64,000 nt of DNA from Niveibacterium umoris (GTDB lineage: Bacteria; Pseudomonadota; Gammaproteobacteria; Burkholderiales; Rhodocyclaceae), in the NCBI RefSeq assembly GCF_014197015.1, contig NZ_JACIET010000001.1, positions 1,302,001 through 1,366,000 on the forward strand, in the 5' to 3' direction. The translations under genes were made by a program, and so were the position numbers. This document shows, in pieces, positions 29,420 to 38,094 of this stretch; positions within the stretch are counted from its first letter, which is position 1; every line of letters begins with the position of its first letter. The notes below the pieces were generated by a model. It did not search any database. It saw only the letters and a program-made list of their open reading frames with translations, and was not told the origin of the DNA.

Positions 29420-30313
29420 TCAGGCGCGGGCGTCGCCCTTGGCCGGCGTGCGCGCCCAGCGCCCGATGTCGGCGATCACCGCCTCCTGGGCCGACCGATC
29501 GACGGTCGCCTCGGTCAGGTAAGCCGTAACCACGATGGGCTTGCCAGCAGGGTTCCAGTACACGCCAACGTCACTGATCGTGCCGGTCGCAGCATCGCCG
29601 GTTCCGGTCTTGTCGGCGAGGCGCCAGCCTTCGGGCAGTCCGGCACGCAAACGCTGGCCACTGTACTTGGTCGCAAGCATCCACTGCGTGAGTTGTGCGC
29701 GCGAGCCCGCGCTGAGCTTGTCCTCAAGCAGCAGGCGCCGCAGGTTGACCGCCATGGCCGCCGGGGTGGTGGTATCGCGCACATCGCCGGGGCGCGACTC
29801 GTTCAATGCGGGTTCACCTCGGTCGAGCCGCGTCAAGGTGTCGCCTATTCCGCGCACATAGGCGTTCCACATCGGAATACCGCCAATCTCGCGGAGGATC
29901 AGGTTGGCCGCCGTGTTGTCGCTTTCGGTAATCGCCGCCTCACAAAGCGCCGCCAGGCTCATGCCTTCTCCACCCACATGCTGTTTCGTGGCCGGCGCCC
30001 ACTCCATCAGATCGTCCGCCGATATGACGATGCGTCTCTCCAGACTGTCCTCGCCGGCATCAACACGGTGCAGAAGCGCCGCCGCCGCCAGCCATTTGAA
30101 GGTGCTGCACATCGGAAAACGCTCGCCTTCGCGGTAGCCGGTGATGCGACCGCTCGCGGTATCGATACAACAAACACCCAGCCGACCACCCATCTTGTCT
30201 TCGATCGCCTCGAAGCGGCTATGGCGCTGGTGTTTCTTCTTCCTGGCGCTGGCCGTGGTGGAAAAAGCCGCCAGGGCAATGCCCGCCACCTGCATGAATG
30301 TCCGTCTATCCAT
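29420..30313 (-). CDS. class A beta-lactamase, Tat-type signal
   Basis: 297 residues that hydrolyse beta-lactams in the periplasm. The N-terminus MDRRTFMQVAGIALAAFS looks like a twin-arginine signal. All class A motifs are present: S70-T-F-K73 in MCSTFKW, SDN at 131-133, the omega-loop Glu in RGEPALNE, and KTG at 235-237 in DKTGTG. A cysteine precedes the active serine as in several carbapenemases, but the usual partner cysteine after KTG is a glycine here, so no conclusion on spectrum is justified. The start at 30313 places the signal at the N-terminus; an upstream ATG at 30346 exists. No ampR-like regulator lies next to it. Confidence 0.93.
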   Translation of the reverse strand: MDRRTFMQVAGIALAAFSTTASARKKKHQRHSRFEAIEDKMGGRLGVCCIDTASGRITGYREGERFPMCSTFKWLAAAALLHRVDAGEDSLERRIVISADDLMEWAPATKQHVGGEGMSLAALCEAAITESDNTAANLILREIGGIPMWNAYVRGIGDTLTRLDRGEPALNESRPGDVRDTTTPAAMAVNLRRLLLEDKLSAGSRAQLTQWMLATKYSGQRLRAGLPEGWRLADKTGTGDAATGTISDVGVYWNPAGKPIVVTAYLTEATVDRSAQEAVIADIGRWARTPAKGDARA

Positions 30314-30640
30314 CTGCCCCGACCGGTCGAAAACTGGATCGAGCATGTTAGTCGCGCACGACGGCGAATCGGGCGACGAATTGTTTCGGAAGGTGAACGC
30401 TTGGCGCCGCCCCTCGCGCGAGTCATCAAAGCCTCACGCTCGCACGGGCTTGCGGTGGCGGGCCCCGACGCCGTGATGCGCCGCCAGCACGTCGCCGCTT
30501 CGGCCAGGTCGCGGCCTCGTCATGCACGCAAAGCGCGCGACGCGGAGGATCTGAAGCCACGGCGCACGCCGAAGCGCGCATGGCGGCCGGCAACGTGTAT
30601 CGTTGCGCCCTTCGCTCCAGCTTCACCAAACGCTACCGCA
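30314..30640. other. divergent intergenic region, bla and trmA
   Basis: 327 bases that must hold the promoters of the beta-lactamase and trmA genes. No operator or small gene could be supported. Confidence 0.6.
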
Positions 30641-31732
30641 ATGTCCTCACCCCGTTTTACTGCGGACGCTTACGCCGCACAGCTTGCCCCCAAGGTCGAA
30701 CAGTTCCGTCGCGACTTCGCGCCCTTCGCGGCGCCCGAACCGGCCGTATTTGAGTCTGCACCGCAGCATTACCGCATGCGCGCCGAATTCCGCATGTGGC
30801 ACGAGGCTGACCGGATCGACTATGCGATGTTCGATCCGGCCGACCCGAAACGCCCGGTGTTGATGGATGACTTCCCGGTCGCGTCGGTCCTGATCTGCGA
30901 AGCGATGCCGCGCCTGCGCGCACACCTGCTCGCCAGCAGTGCGCTGCGGCACAAGCTGTTCCAGGTGAACTTCCTCTCGACGCTGAGCGGCGAGCTGCTG
31001 ATCACCCTGCTCTACCACCGCAAGCTGGACGAGGCCTGGGAAGCCACCGCGCGCGCGCTGGCCGGTGCCATGAATGCGCAGGTAATCGGCCGCAGCCACA
31101 AGCAGAAGATCGTGCTTGAGCGCGACTGGGTGCTCGAAGCAATCGAGGTCGACGGCCGCGTGCTGCGCTACCAGCAGATCGAAGGCAGTTTCAGCCAGCC
31201 GAACGGCGGCATCAACCGCCAGATGCTCGGCTGGGCCTGTGCGCAGGCAGGTCAGCTCGGTGGAGACCTGCTTGAACTGTACTGCGGCAACGGTAACTTC
31301 ACGATCGCCCTCGCCCCGCATTTTCGGCGTGTGCTGGCCACCGAGGTCAGCAAGTCCTCGGTGCGCGCTGCGCAATACAACCTGGCAGCCAACGCGGTCG
31401 AAAACGTCGTGATCGCCCGCCTGTCGAGTGACGAGATGAGCGATGCGCTTGCCCGCGTGCGCCCCTTCCAGCGCCTGCGTGAAATCGATCTGGACAGCTA
31501 CCGCTTCAGCACGCTGTTCGTCGATCCGCCCCGCTGCGGCCTGGACGCTACCACCCTGCAGATGGCGCGCAATTTCGAGCGGATCCTCTACATTTCATGC
31601 AATCCACAGACGCTGCGCGACAACGTCGAGCAACTGCATGCGTCCCATCAGATCGCGTCGGCTGCGGTGTTTGACCAGTTTCCCTTCACGCACCACCTGG
31701 AGTGCGGTCTGCTGCTGACGCGGCGCGCCTGA
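30641..31732 (+). CDS. trmA: tRNA (uracil-5-)-methyltransferase
   Basis: Makes ribothymidine at position 54 of tRNA. 363 residues, close to E. coli TrmA. Signatures: YRMRAEFRMWHE near the N-terminus, LLELYCGNGNFTIALA as SAM-binding motif, VDPPRCGLD, and the nucleophile Cys in ILYISCNPQTLRDN, ending THHLECGLLL. The ATG at 30641 is the family start; upstream reading continues open but is not homologous. Confidence 0.97.
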   Translation: MSSPRFTADAYAAQLAPKVEQFRRDFAPFAAPEPAVFESAPQHYRMRAEFRMWHEADRIDYAMFDPADPKRPVLMDDFPVASVLICEAMPRLRAHLLASSALRHKLFQVNFLSTLSGELLITLLYHRKLDEAWEATARALAGAMNAQVIGRSHKQKIVLERDWVLEAIEVDGRVLRYQQIEGSFSQPNGGINRQMLGWACAQAGQLGGDLLELYCGNGNFTIALAPHFRRVLATEVSKSSVRAAQYNLAANAVENVVIARLSSDEMSDALARVRPFQRLREIDLDSYRFSTLFVDPPRCGLDATTLQMARNFERILYISCNPQTLRDNVEQLHASHQIASAAVFDQFPFTHHLECGLLLTRRA

Positions 31733-31878
31733 CCCACTGCGGACTCCAGGCCGCCGACGCAACGCAAAACGCCACTGCGGCGCCGTGCCACCGGGAGGCC
31801 GAACCGGCAAGAACTTTCGCTGGCGACAGCGGCGCCCTGCGCGCAGAATGGTCTTGAACCCCGTTTCGGGAAAAGGCC

Positions 31879-32979
31879 ATGGGCGCAATCGACACTGCCC
31901 GACTTCACAAGCTGGAGCGCCTCTTGAGACTGGCGCGAGATCTGATGCAGGCCTCCGGCCAGATCGCCGCACTGGACTTGGTGGGTGAAGCCATCCACGA
32001 ACTGCTGCAAGCCAGCCGCAGCTTGCTTGCGGTACCGGTCGCAGACAGCATGGTCTTACAAGGTTTCGATGCGTACGGCCGATTGACGGCCGAAGGCAGC
32101 GACCCACTGCTGCTGCACTTCGCGCGGCGCGCTACGAAGCACGGCCGCCCACTCTCAGTCACCGCGCTTGATCGTGATGCCCTGGCATGTGCTGGATCAT
32201 CCGAATGGGCGCCTGATTCCGCACTCTCCGCCGTGCCGTTTCCCGGTATCGGACAGAGCGGCGCACTCTGCCTCATCTGGCGCGACGCGCGTGCCATGCG
32301 AGACGGCGACATCCCGTTGATCCGGCACATCGGCCAGTTGGCCACCGCCGCATTGGTCAACGCCAAACTTCGAGAAGGGCTGGAACAGCGCATCAAGGCC
32401 GACAGCGAGTCATCCGAGCGCACACATCATGCGCACGCCGAAGAAATCACCCGCCACAATCAGACTGAGCGCGAGCTCCATCGCCTGTCCGTCACGGACA
32501 TCATGACCGGCCTGCTCAACCGCCGCGGCTTCGAGTTCTACGCTTCACAGAGTCTGAGCATCGCGCGCGAACAGTACCTTCAAGGACTACTGCTGTTCGC
32601 CGACATCAACGATCTGAAGCGAGTCAATGACGCGTACGGCCATGAACGGGGCGACGAACTGATTCAGGACTGTGCCGGCGTCCTGCGCGACGCGTTTCGC
32701 AAGAGCGACGTGGTCGCCCGACTGGGCGGCGACGAATTTGCGGTCTTCAGCGTCGATGCCGAATCCCCCGACGCGGTGCAGCAGCGTGTTGATCAACGCC
32801 TCAAGGCGTTCGCGGAAACGCATGCGCGGCCCTACCCGATTTCGATGAGTATCGGTGTACTGGAATGCCCATCGAGCAGCGATGAATCGCTCACTCAGAT
32901 GCTGGCACAGGCCGATCGTCTGATGTACACCCAGAAACGCTCATCTGCACCGCGACGGGCCACCAATGTGCAGCAATGA
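31879..32979 (+). CDS. diguanylate cyclase (GGDEF) with GAF-like sensor
   Basis: Makes c-di-GMP from two GTP. 366 residues: a GAF-like N-terminal region (about 15-165), a helical linker, and a GGDEF domain with the intact LGGDEFAVF, metal motif LLFADINDLKRVND, and an RxxD inhibitory site (RKSD) five residues before GGDEF. No transmembrane segment, so a cytoplasmic signal is likely. AAAAGG precedes the ATG. Confidence 0.93.
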   Translation: MGAIDTARLHKLERLLRLARDLMQASGQIAALDLVGEAIHELLQASRSLLAVPVADSMVLQGFDAYGRLTAEGSDPLLLHFARRATKHGRPLSVTALDRDALACAGSSEWAPDSALSAVPFPGIGQSGALCLIWRDARAMRDGDIPLIRHIGQLATAALVNAKLREGLEQRIKADSESSERTHHAHAEEITRHNQTERELHRLSVTDIMTGLLNRRGFEFYASQSLSIAREQYLQGLLLFADINDLKRVNDAYGHERGDELIQDCAGVLRDAFRKSDVVARLGGDEFAVFSVDAESPDAVQQRVDQRLKAFAETHARPYPISMSIGVLECPSSSDESLTQMLAQADRLMYTQKRSSAPRRATNVQQ

Positions 32980-33202
32980 ACGTCGCAGCCAGGCCGCTGT
33001 TTGACCCATCAGCGCTGGATGAAGCGCACCGGAACGCCGCTGCATGGCGACAACACGCACTGGCCACCACTGGTTACGCGGCACAAAGAGCCGTCTCGCG
33101 GCCTTGCTGGGCAAGACACGGCGCGTCGTGATGCATGACCGGTGCCGCCCGCCGCCGCGGTCGCCATCCGGTGGCGCCACACCAACGACCGCGTACTGCG
33201 CG

Positions 33203-33472
33203 TCAGCGATGCACGCTCAGCGTCGCAAGCGCGCTTTGCATCGAATGGACGATTCGAAGTAGTTCAGGCGCGACGCTATCTTCCTTGCCAGCAAGGCTGG
33301 CGAGCGCGTCGACCTTGACGCTCAATTCGCGCAGCGCTTCTTGCTCCGCCTCGAATCGGCTTTCCTCGAACAAGGGCTTCCACGCCGGATGACGGCTGCC
33401 TGTCGGCTTTTCGAACTGGACACGACGCCCGGCGCCGGTCCACACCCATGCGACCGGCGCTGACCTAGCCAT
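33203..33472 (-). CDS. small unknown protein, second of a coupled pair
   Basis: 89 residues starting MARSAPVAWVWTGAGRRV, not recognised. The C-terminal half is a predicted amphipathic helix (EAEQEALRELSVKVDALASL). The start at 33472 is supported by GGAGG at a good distance and by the overlap: it begins inside the last codons of the upstream gene. The two are therefore translationally coupled and probably act together. Confidence 0.65.
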   Translation of the reverse strand: MARSAPVAWVWTGAGRRVQFEKPTGSRHPAWKPLFEESRFEAEQEALRELSVKVDALASLAGKEDSVAPELLRIVHSMQSALATLSVHR

Positions 33473-33911
33473 GATCCACCTCCTGCAGCAGGGCCTCGCC
33501 TGCCCGCAGCGCCTGATCACGCTGGTGCGCCATGGTGGCCGAACTCTCGGAAGTAAGGCGCAGCGCGTCGACGCACTGGCGCAGCACAGCCAGCATCCGC
33601 GCAGCATCCGTTAACGTCGCCGGGTGCTCGAAGAGCGGAATGATTTCGCAATCGAAGTCTTCGGCATGGGCAAACGCCTCGCGCTGCACATAGAAGGTAC
33701 ACGTCTCGACGTAGGCTTTGTTGCGTGGAACGAGCTTCCAGGCCGACGGCGCGTACATGCGTGTGGCGGGGTCGCTGGTGGGTGTTTCGTGGCCTTCGTG
33801 GGCGAGCACCGTGAATGCGGCGTTCGCTGGTTCGGTTGACCGGCGTTTGGCCAAGGTCTCAGCAGGCTGTTCTGCGCGCCCCTCGCGCCAGGTGTCTTGA
33901 TGTTCAAACAT
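33465..33911 (-). CDS. small unknown protein, first of a coupled pair
   Basis: 148 residues starting MFEHQDTWREGRAEQPAETL, not recognised. A disordered polar N-terminal third is followed by a compact region with YVETCTFYVQREAFAHAEDF and a C-terminal helix (HQRDQALRAGEALLQEVD). GGAGCAAGGA upstream supports the ATG at 33911. It overlaps the following small gene by 8 bases. No membrane or export signal is visible. Confidence 0.6.
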   Translation of the reverse strand: MFEHQDTWREGRAEQPAETLAKRRSTEPANAAFTVLAHEGHETPTSDPATRMYAPSAWKLVPRNKAYVETCTFYVQREAFAHAEDFDCEIIPLFEHPATLTDAARMLAVLRQCVDALRLTSESSATMAHQRDQALRAGEALLQEVDHG

Positions 33912-34179
33912 GGTGCATCCTTGCTCCAAGCTCGGGAAAAGATACGTTCCCGTATCGCCGCCGACGCCCGCTTTTGGCCGGCGCCGGTATGTGGCAGTGC
34001 ACAAGCAAGGAATGCGCCGCTCTGGCTGCTGCCGCAGCAAATCCAGCAATGAACCCAATTGCCATCGAATCGGTACGATGCGGACACCCGTCTGCCGGCC
34101 GCCGCGCAAACCGTTCCGCCAAAAGGAAACGGCCCGTTTTTCTCGAGCCGTTTCGTTCTTTTGACATCCGTGCGAAGCG

Positions 34180-34599
34180 CTAGGTCTTGTCGCCACCAAA
34201 CTTCGAGACCAGCAACTGGAGTTTTTGCTGGCGAAGCTCTTCCGCTTTGCGCGCCTTCTCGGCCTCTTCTGCAGCCCTGCGCGCTTCAGCCCGCTTGCGC
34301 TGGATTTCGCCGATCTGTTCGCTCGCGTATTTGCGCTGCTGGTCGGTCACCTCGCCCGCGATCGAGCCATCCAGCGCGAATCGTTGAGTCGCCTTCGCCA
34401 TGTTCCTGTAGTACGGCAGCGATCGCGTGTGGATCAACAGGGCTGTCTTCAAGGCCTTCACCGGAAACTCGGGATGCAAGGCGATAAGCTGTTTGTCGAC
34501 GCCGATTGCAAGCGGCTGCCACGCGCGAAACACCGGATATCGTTCGCAGATCAGTTTCAGGAGTTCTCGGGGACTGGGCGTTGCAGCGGGGCTATTCAT
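34180..34599 (-). CDS. ProQ/FinO family RNA chaperone
   Basis: 139 residues. Residues about 10-100 form the ProQ/FinO RNA-binding domain: LKLICERYPVFRAWQPLAIG, LIALHPEFPVKALKTALLIH, and SLPYYRNMAKATQRFALDG. A charged helical tail (EIQRKRAEARRAAEEAEK) follows, as in minimal ProQ proteins. Such proteins bind structured RNA 3' ends and sRNAs. An 8-bp inverted repeat downstream at 34126-34154 could be a weak terminator. Confidence 0.92.
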   Translation of the reverse strand: MNSPAATPSPRELLKLICERYPVFRAWQPLAIGVDKQLIALHPEFPVKALKTALLIHTRSLPYYRNMAKATQRFALDGSIAGEVTDQQRKYASEQIGEIQRKRAEARRAAEEAEKARKAEELRQQKLQLLVSKFGGDKT

Positions 34600-34727
34600 G
34601 TGACGGACAGAAATCGAATGGAGGCCGGATTATCGCCCGATAACGGGGTTTCCGATGCACTCGGGCTCGAATCAGCGACCTCGTGTCACGGCGCAGCGCG
34701 GTCTGCGCGCAACAAAGGGTCGATATC

Positions 34728-36023
34728 TCAGGTTCCGTAGTGCGCCTCGACCTGAATGCCGATCTTCTTGAGCATGGGCGTCGGCAGTTCGCCGCCGGCA
34801 CAGATGATCACGTGTTGATTCGGCAGGGTATGCGTCGTGTCGCCTTGTTTCAGGACCACGTGATCGGCTTCGATCGAAGCGACCTGCGATTCCAACCGTA
34901 CATCGATGCGCCCTTCTGCTTCCGCAGCGTCGATCAGGGTGCGGTTCTTGGGCTTCACCCGCCCGAAGGCGGAACCGCGATAGGAGAGCGTCACCGTGGT
35001 GCCGGGCTCGCGACTCAAGTCCAGTGCGGCTTCCAGCGCACTGTCGCCACCCCCGACGACCAGCACATGAGCACCCCGGTACTGTTCGGGATCGATGAGC
35101 CGATACACGACTTTCGCCTGGTCTTCACCCGCAGCGCCGAGCTTGCGGGGTGTGCCGCGGCGCCCGATCGCGAGCAGCACGCTCGCAGCCTGATACGTCG
35201 CGCGGTTGGTTCGGATAGTGAATCCGCCGTCCTGCGGGATCAGCTCTTCCATCCGCTCGCCGAACTGGATCTTGGGTTGGAAGCGGTCGAGGATGCCCTG
35301 CCAGATTTCCATCAGCGCCTCTTTGCTCACTTCCCGCACCTTGATTTGCCCGACCAGCGGCAGTTGCATCGGCGCGGTCATCACCAGTTTGTTGCGCGGG
35401 TAGTGGTAGGTCGTGCCCCCCAACGAATCCTCCTGTTCGATGGTGACGTAGCGCAGCTTGAGCTCCTCGGCGGCCAGCGAAGCGGAGATACCGGCCGGGC
35501 CGGCTCCGATGATGACCAGATCGAGCGCGTTGGCGCCGCGGGGGCGTTTCGAGATCGTTCCGACCGCAGCCGAACCTTGCCGCACGGCGTTGCGGATCAG
35601 CCCCATGCCGCCCAGTTCGCCGGCGATGAAGATGCCTGGCACGTTGGTTTCGAAGTCCGGCTTCACCTGCGGGATCTCGATGCCCCGCTTGGCGGTGCCG
35701 AACACGAGACGGATTGCGCCCACCGGACACGCCGGCGCGCAGGCGCCATGACCGATGCAGTGGGTCGGGTTGATCAGCACCGCCTTGCCCTTGATGACGC
35801 CGAGCGCCTTTTCAGGGCAGGACTTCACGCAGGCGCCAGAGCCCATGCACACCGACAGATCGACCACCGGGTGTAGCGAGGGCGGTTCGGTAAGCCCGGA
35901 CTCTTCCGCCTCTTTGAGTACTTCGACGGCCTTGACGGTGGTTTTGCGGGCGGCGCGCAGGTGGAAGTAGAGGGCCACCCCAACGAGCAACACCGGGAAG
36001 GAATAGAAAATCAGGTCAGTCAC
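34728..36023 (-). CDS. membrane-anchored iron-sulfur flavoprotein oxidoreductase
   Basis: 431 residues from a GTG start at 36023. One membrane segment (about 4-22) is followed by a two-motif ferredoxin domain (Cys 59, 65, 69 and 89, 95, 99). Each motif lacks the second cysteine: position four is Ser in CMGSGAC and His in CIGHGAC. Then come ETNVPGIFIAGELGG (125-139), the FAD motif VIIGAGPAGIS (170-180) and the NAD(P) motif LVVGGGDSALEAAL (321-334). The order is notable: the TNVPGIFIAG element usually ends a thioredoxin-reductase-like enzyme, but here precedes the FAD motif, as if circularly permuted. No redox CxxC follows the NAD(P) motif. It probably passes electrons from NAD(P)H to a membrane partner such as the cytochrome b-like neighbour. 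Confidence 0.85.
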   Translation of the reverse strand: MTDLIFYSFPVLLVGVALYFHLRAARKTTVKAVEVLKEAEESGLTEPPSLHPVVDLSVCMGSGACVKSCPEKALGVIKGKAVLINPTHCIGHGACAPACPVGAIRLVFGTAKRGIEIPQVKPDFETNVPGIFIAGELGGMGLIRNAVRQGSAAVGTISKRPRGANALDLVIIGAGPAGISASLAAEELKLRYVTIEQEDSLGGTTYHYPRNKLVMTAPMQLPLVGQIKVREVSKEALMEIWQGILDRFQPKIQFGERMEELIPQDGGFTIRTNRATYQAASVLLAIGRRGTPRKLGAAGEDQAKVVYRLIDPEQYRGAHVLVVGGGDSALEAALDLSREPGTTVTLSYRGSAFGRVKPKNRTLIDAAEAEGRIDVRLESQVASIEADHVVLKQGDTTHTLPNQHVIICAGGELPTPMLKKIGIQVEAHYGT

Positions 36024-36066
36024 GATCCAGGCCAGCCGTCCAGAACATCGATTTGTTTCGAGCCAC

Positions 36067-37020
36067 TTACGCGTACTTGGCCGCAAGGCGCCGTTCGGCG
36101 CGCTCGACCATGCACATCGGATCCTCACCAGTGCAGTGCTGCTCGACGAGCACTTCGGCGATGCACGATGCCCCCTGCGCCGAACCTAACCCGTTTGCGC
36201 ACGCGTCGATGTCGTCCGCGATCTGGCGCGCGCCTTCAAGTGTCGTATTCGGGAGCAGGAGGTAGAAATCGCCGCCACGGGCATGGCACACGGTGTCGGC
36301 CGTCCGGACCCGCCGATGCAATTGCGCCGCGAAAGCGACCAAGAGCGCGTCGCCGGGCACGGTGCGCGCAGCGCCGGCGTCCATCAGACGCACGAACAGC
36401 ATCGTCACCGGCATGTCGTAACGATCCGAAATTGCGGTCAGTTGCGCCAGCTCCGATTCGAACGCCTGCAGTGACGCAACACCGGTTTTCGGATCGTGCA
36501 TGCCGTCTTCACGTCGCTGCCGCTGTGCTGGCTGCGCCGGGCCAAAGCGTCGGACGCCCCAGCCAGCGGTCAGCGCGATGATGCCGACGAGCAAGCCCAA
36601 CTGCAGGGCCTCATGCAAACCGTCGATTCCCAATATGCTCAGCACGCCGGTGAACACCAGCGCTCGGATGGATGCGCCCCACAGCGAATAGGTTGAATCG
36701 GCGAACCACCACAGTGCGAACGCCGGACTCCAGCGCGCGGCGTGATGGGCGAGGTGCACGGCTTCGTAAGCGCGTCCGCTCGCAAGCCCACCCAAGCAAG
36801 ACAGCAGCAGCAAGGCCGCGACGGCGTCAACATAGGCGCCCACCAATGTGGGGGCGGATGGCGCCTGGCGTGCATGCCAGATGCCTGCCAAGGCAATCAG
36901 CGCGGACGCCATGAATGGTACGGATGCCGCGGTGCCGCGGGCTTCAGACAGCTCGAATACGGCCGTTAACACCAACGCGTATAGCGGCAAGGTTCGAGAC
37001 GCCGATGGGTTCGCACTCAT
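36067..37020 (-). CDS. membrane protein with degenerate GGDEF domain
   Basis: 317 residues. The first half has about six hydrophobic segments and the second half a GGDEF fold whose active site reads RGGDF instead of GGDEF. An RTAD sits exactly five residues before it, the spacing of a c-di-GMP I-site. Probable role is a c-di-GMP receptor rather than a cyclase. The start at 37020 has AGGAG upstream. It is divergent from the cytochrome b-like gene across a short region with a CRP-like palindrome, which hints at a role in controlling or sensing for that cluster. Confidence 0.8.
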   Translation of the reverse strand: MSANPSASRTLPLYALVLTAVFELSEARGTAASVPFMASALIALAGIWHARQAPSAPTLVGAYVDAVAALLLLSCLGGLASGRAYEAVHLAHHAARWSPAFALWWFADSTYSLWGASIRALVFTGVLSILGIDGLHEALQLGLLVGIIALTAGWGVRRFGPAQPAQRQRREDGMHDPKTGVASLQAFESELAQLTAISDRYDMPVTMLFVRLMDAGAARTVPGDALLVAFAAQLHRRVRTADTVCHARGGDFYLLLPNTTLEGARQIADDIDACANGLGSAQGASCIAEVLVEQHCTGEDPMCMVERAERRLAAKYA

Positions 37021-37103
37021 ACAGCCGGCTCCTGAAAGTGTGCAAGGGGATGGTGAGGCGTCCGGGGTGGTGCAGGCAAGCACTTGTCGCGCGAATGACA
37101 TGA

Positions 37104-37123
37104 GGGATATGGGAAAATATCCC
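37104..37123. repeat. inverted repeat in divergent promoter region
   Basis: GGGATAT (37104-37110) and ATATCCC (37117-37123) form a perfect 7-bp inverted repeat with a 6-base spacer, directly adjoining the CRP-like site. It could be a second operator. Confidence 0.6.
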
Positions 37124-37125
37124 AG

Positions 37126-37141
37126 TGTGATATTTTTCACA
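37126..37141. promoter_or_regulatory. CRP-type palindrome TGTGA-N6-TCACA
   Basis: An exact match to the CRP half-sites TGTGA and TCACA with the standard 6-base spacing, 49 bases before the GTG of the cytochrome b-like gene and 105 bases before the divergent GGDEF-like gene. It suggests control of the multiheme locus by a CRP/FNR-superfamily regulator. Which member, and for which gene, is not known. Confidence 0.7.
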
Positions 37142-37190
37142 TTGACGCCGGTCAGCGACGTTTCGAGTCGGCCATTTTCCGGAGCTGCGT

Positions 37191-38093
37191 GTGGTAGCCG
37201 TCCCTCTAGCCGAAAGCTCAAGTTCAAGCAAGGCAAACGCCCCAATGGCGCTGGTCTGGATTGCCGGCGGCGTCTTGTCGGCCCTGCTTGGCTGGCTTGT
37301 CTGGCTGGTGGTGGTCGAGCAGGCCTACACCGCCGGCTCTGATCTGGGCTACAACCTGGGCTTGGCGGGCGGCTTGCTGATGCTGAGCCTGTTGCTGTAC
37401 CCGCTGCGCAAGCGTGTCCGTGCGCTCGAACGACTCGGCGAGATGACCTCGTGGTTCAAGTACCACATGGTGGCCGGGGTGCTTGGGCCGCTGCTGATCA
37501 TGTTCCATTCGACCTTCCAGACGCATTCGATGAACGGCCGTGTCGCGCTGTACTCCATGCTGCTGGTCATGATCAGCGGGCTGGTCGGCCGCTTCGTCTA
37601 TCGCCACGTTCACCGCGGCCTGTACGGCAAGCGCCTGACGCTGGAAGACGTGGAACGTGAGCTGAACAAGTCGAACGACAACATGCGCTCGGTGTTTGTC
37701 ATGCGGCCGGATATCGAAGTCCGCCTGCAGGCCTTTCGCCGCGAGGCCAATGCGCCCAACCGCAGCGCCCTTCAGAAGACCTGGCAGTTTGTGACGCTGC
37801 GACATCGCGGCCGGGTGATCGCGCGCAGCGTGTGCGCCGACGCACGCAAGGCATTGCGCAAGCAGGCAAAGACCGACGCAAAGGCTGAGGGCGAGGTCAA
37901 CCGGATGGCGGTGCGCCTCAATTACCTGCTGGCGAAACAGGGTATCGAGGCCTACGTCGAAGCCATCGTCGACGCGGTGCAGCTCTCGGTATGGGAGAAG
38001 CTGTTCTCGCTGTGGCATCTGGTGCACGTGCCCTTTTTGTACCTGCTTCTGGTCAGCGGCATCGTCCACGTGATCGCCGTGCACATGTACTGA
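37191..38093 (+). CDS. membrane cytochrome b-like / ferric reductase-like protein
   Basis: 300 residues with five predicted membrane helices: four near the N-terminus and one at the C-terminus. Histidines suited to bind heme b lie in the helices or at their ends: KYHMVAG, LLIMFHSTFQTHS, GRFVYRHVHRG, WHLVHVPFLY and GIVHVIAVHMY. A soluble loop of about 110 residues separates helix four from five. It is probably the inner-membrane electron entry point for the cytochromes that follow. The start is GTG at 37191 with GGAG about 6 bases upstream. The next gene starts 1 base after its stop. Confidence 0.8.
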   Translation: MVAVPLAESSSSSKANAPMALVWIAGGVLSALLGWLVWLVVVEQAYTAGSDLGYNLGLAGGLLMLSLLLYPLRKRVRALERLGEMTSWFKYHMVAGVLGPLLIMFHSTFQTHSMNGRVALYSMLLVMISGLVGRFVYRHVHRGLYGKRLTLEDVERELNKSNDNMRSVFVMRPDIEVRLQAFRREANAPNRSALQKTWQFVTLRHRGRVIARSVCADARKALRKQAKTDAKAEGEVNRMAVRLNYLLAKQGIEAYVEAIVDAVQLSVWEKLFSLWHLVHVPFLYLLLVSGIVHVIAVHMY

Positions 38094-38094
38094 C

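Noticed and set aside
29207-30640. Upstream extension of the trmA frame
   Set aside because: It covers the beta-lactamase on the other strand; TrmA homology begins at 30641.
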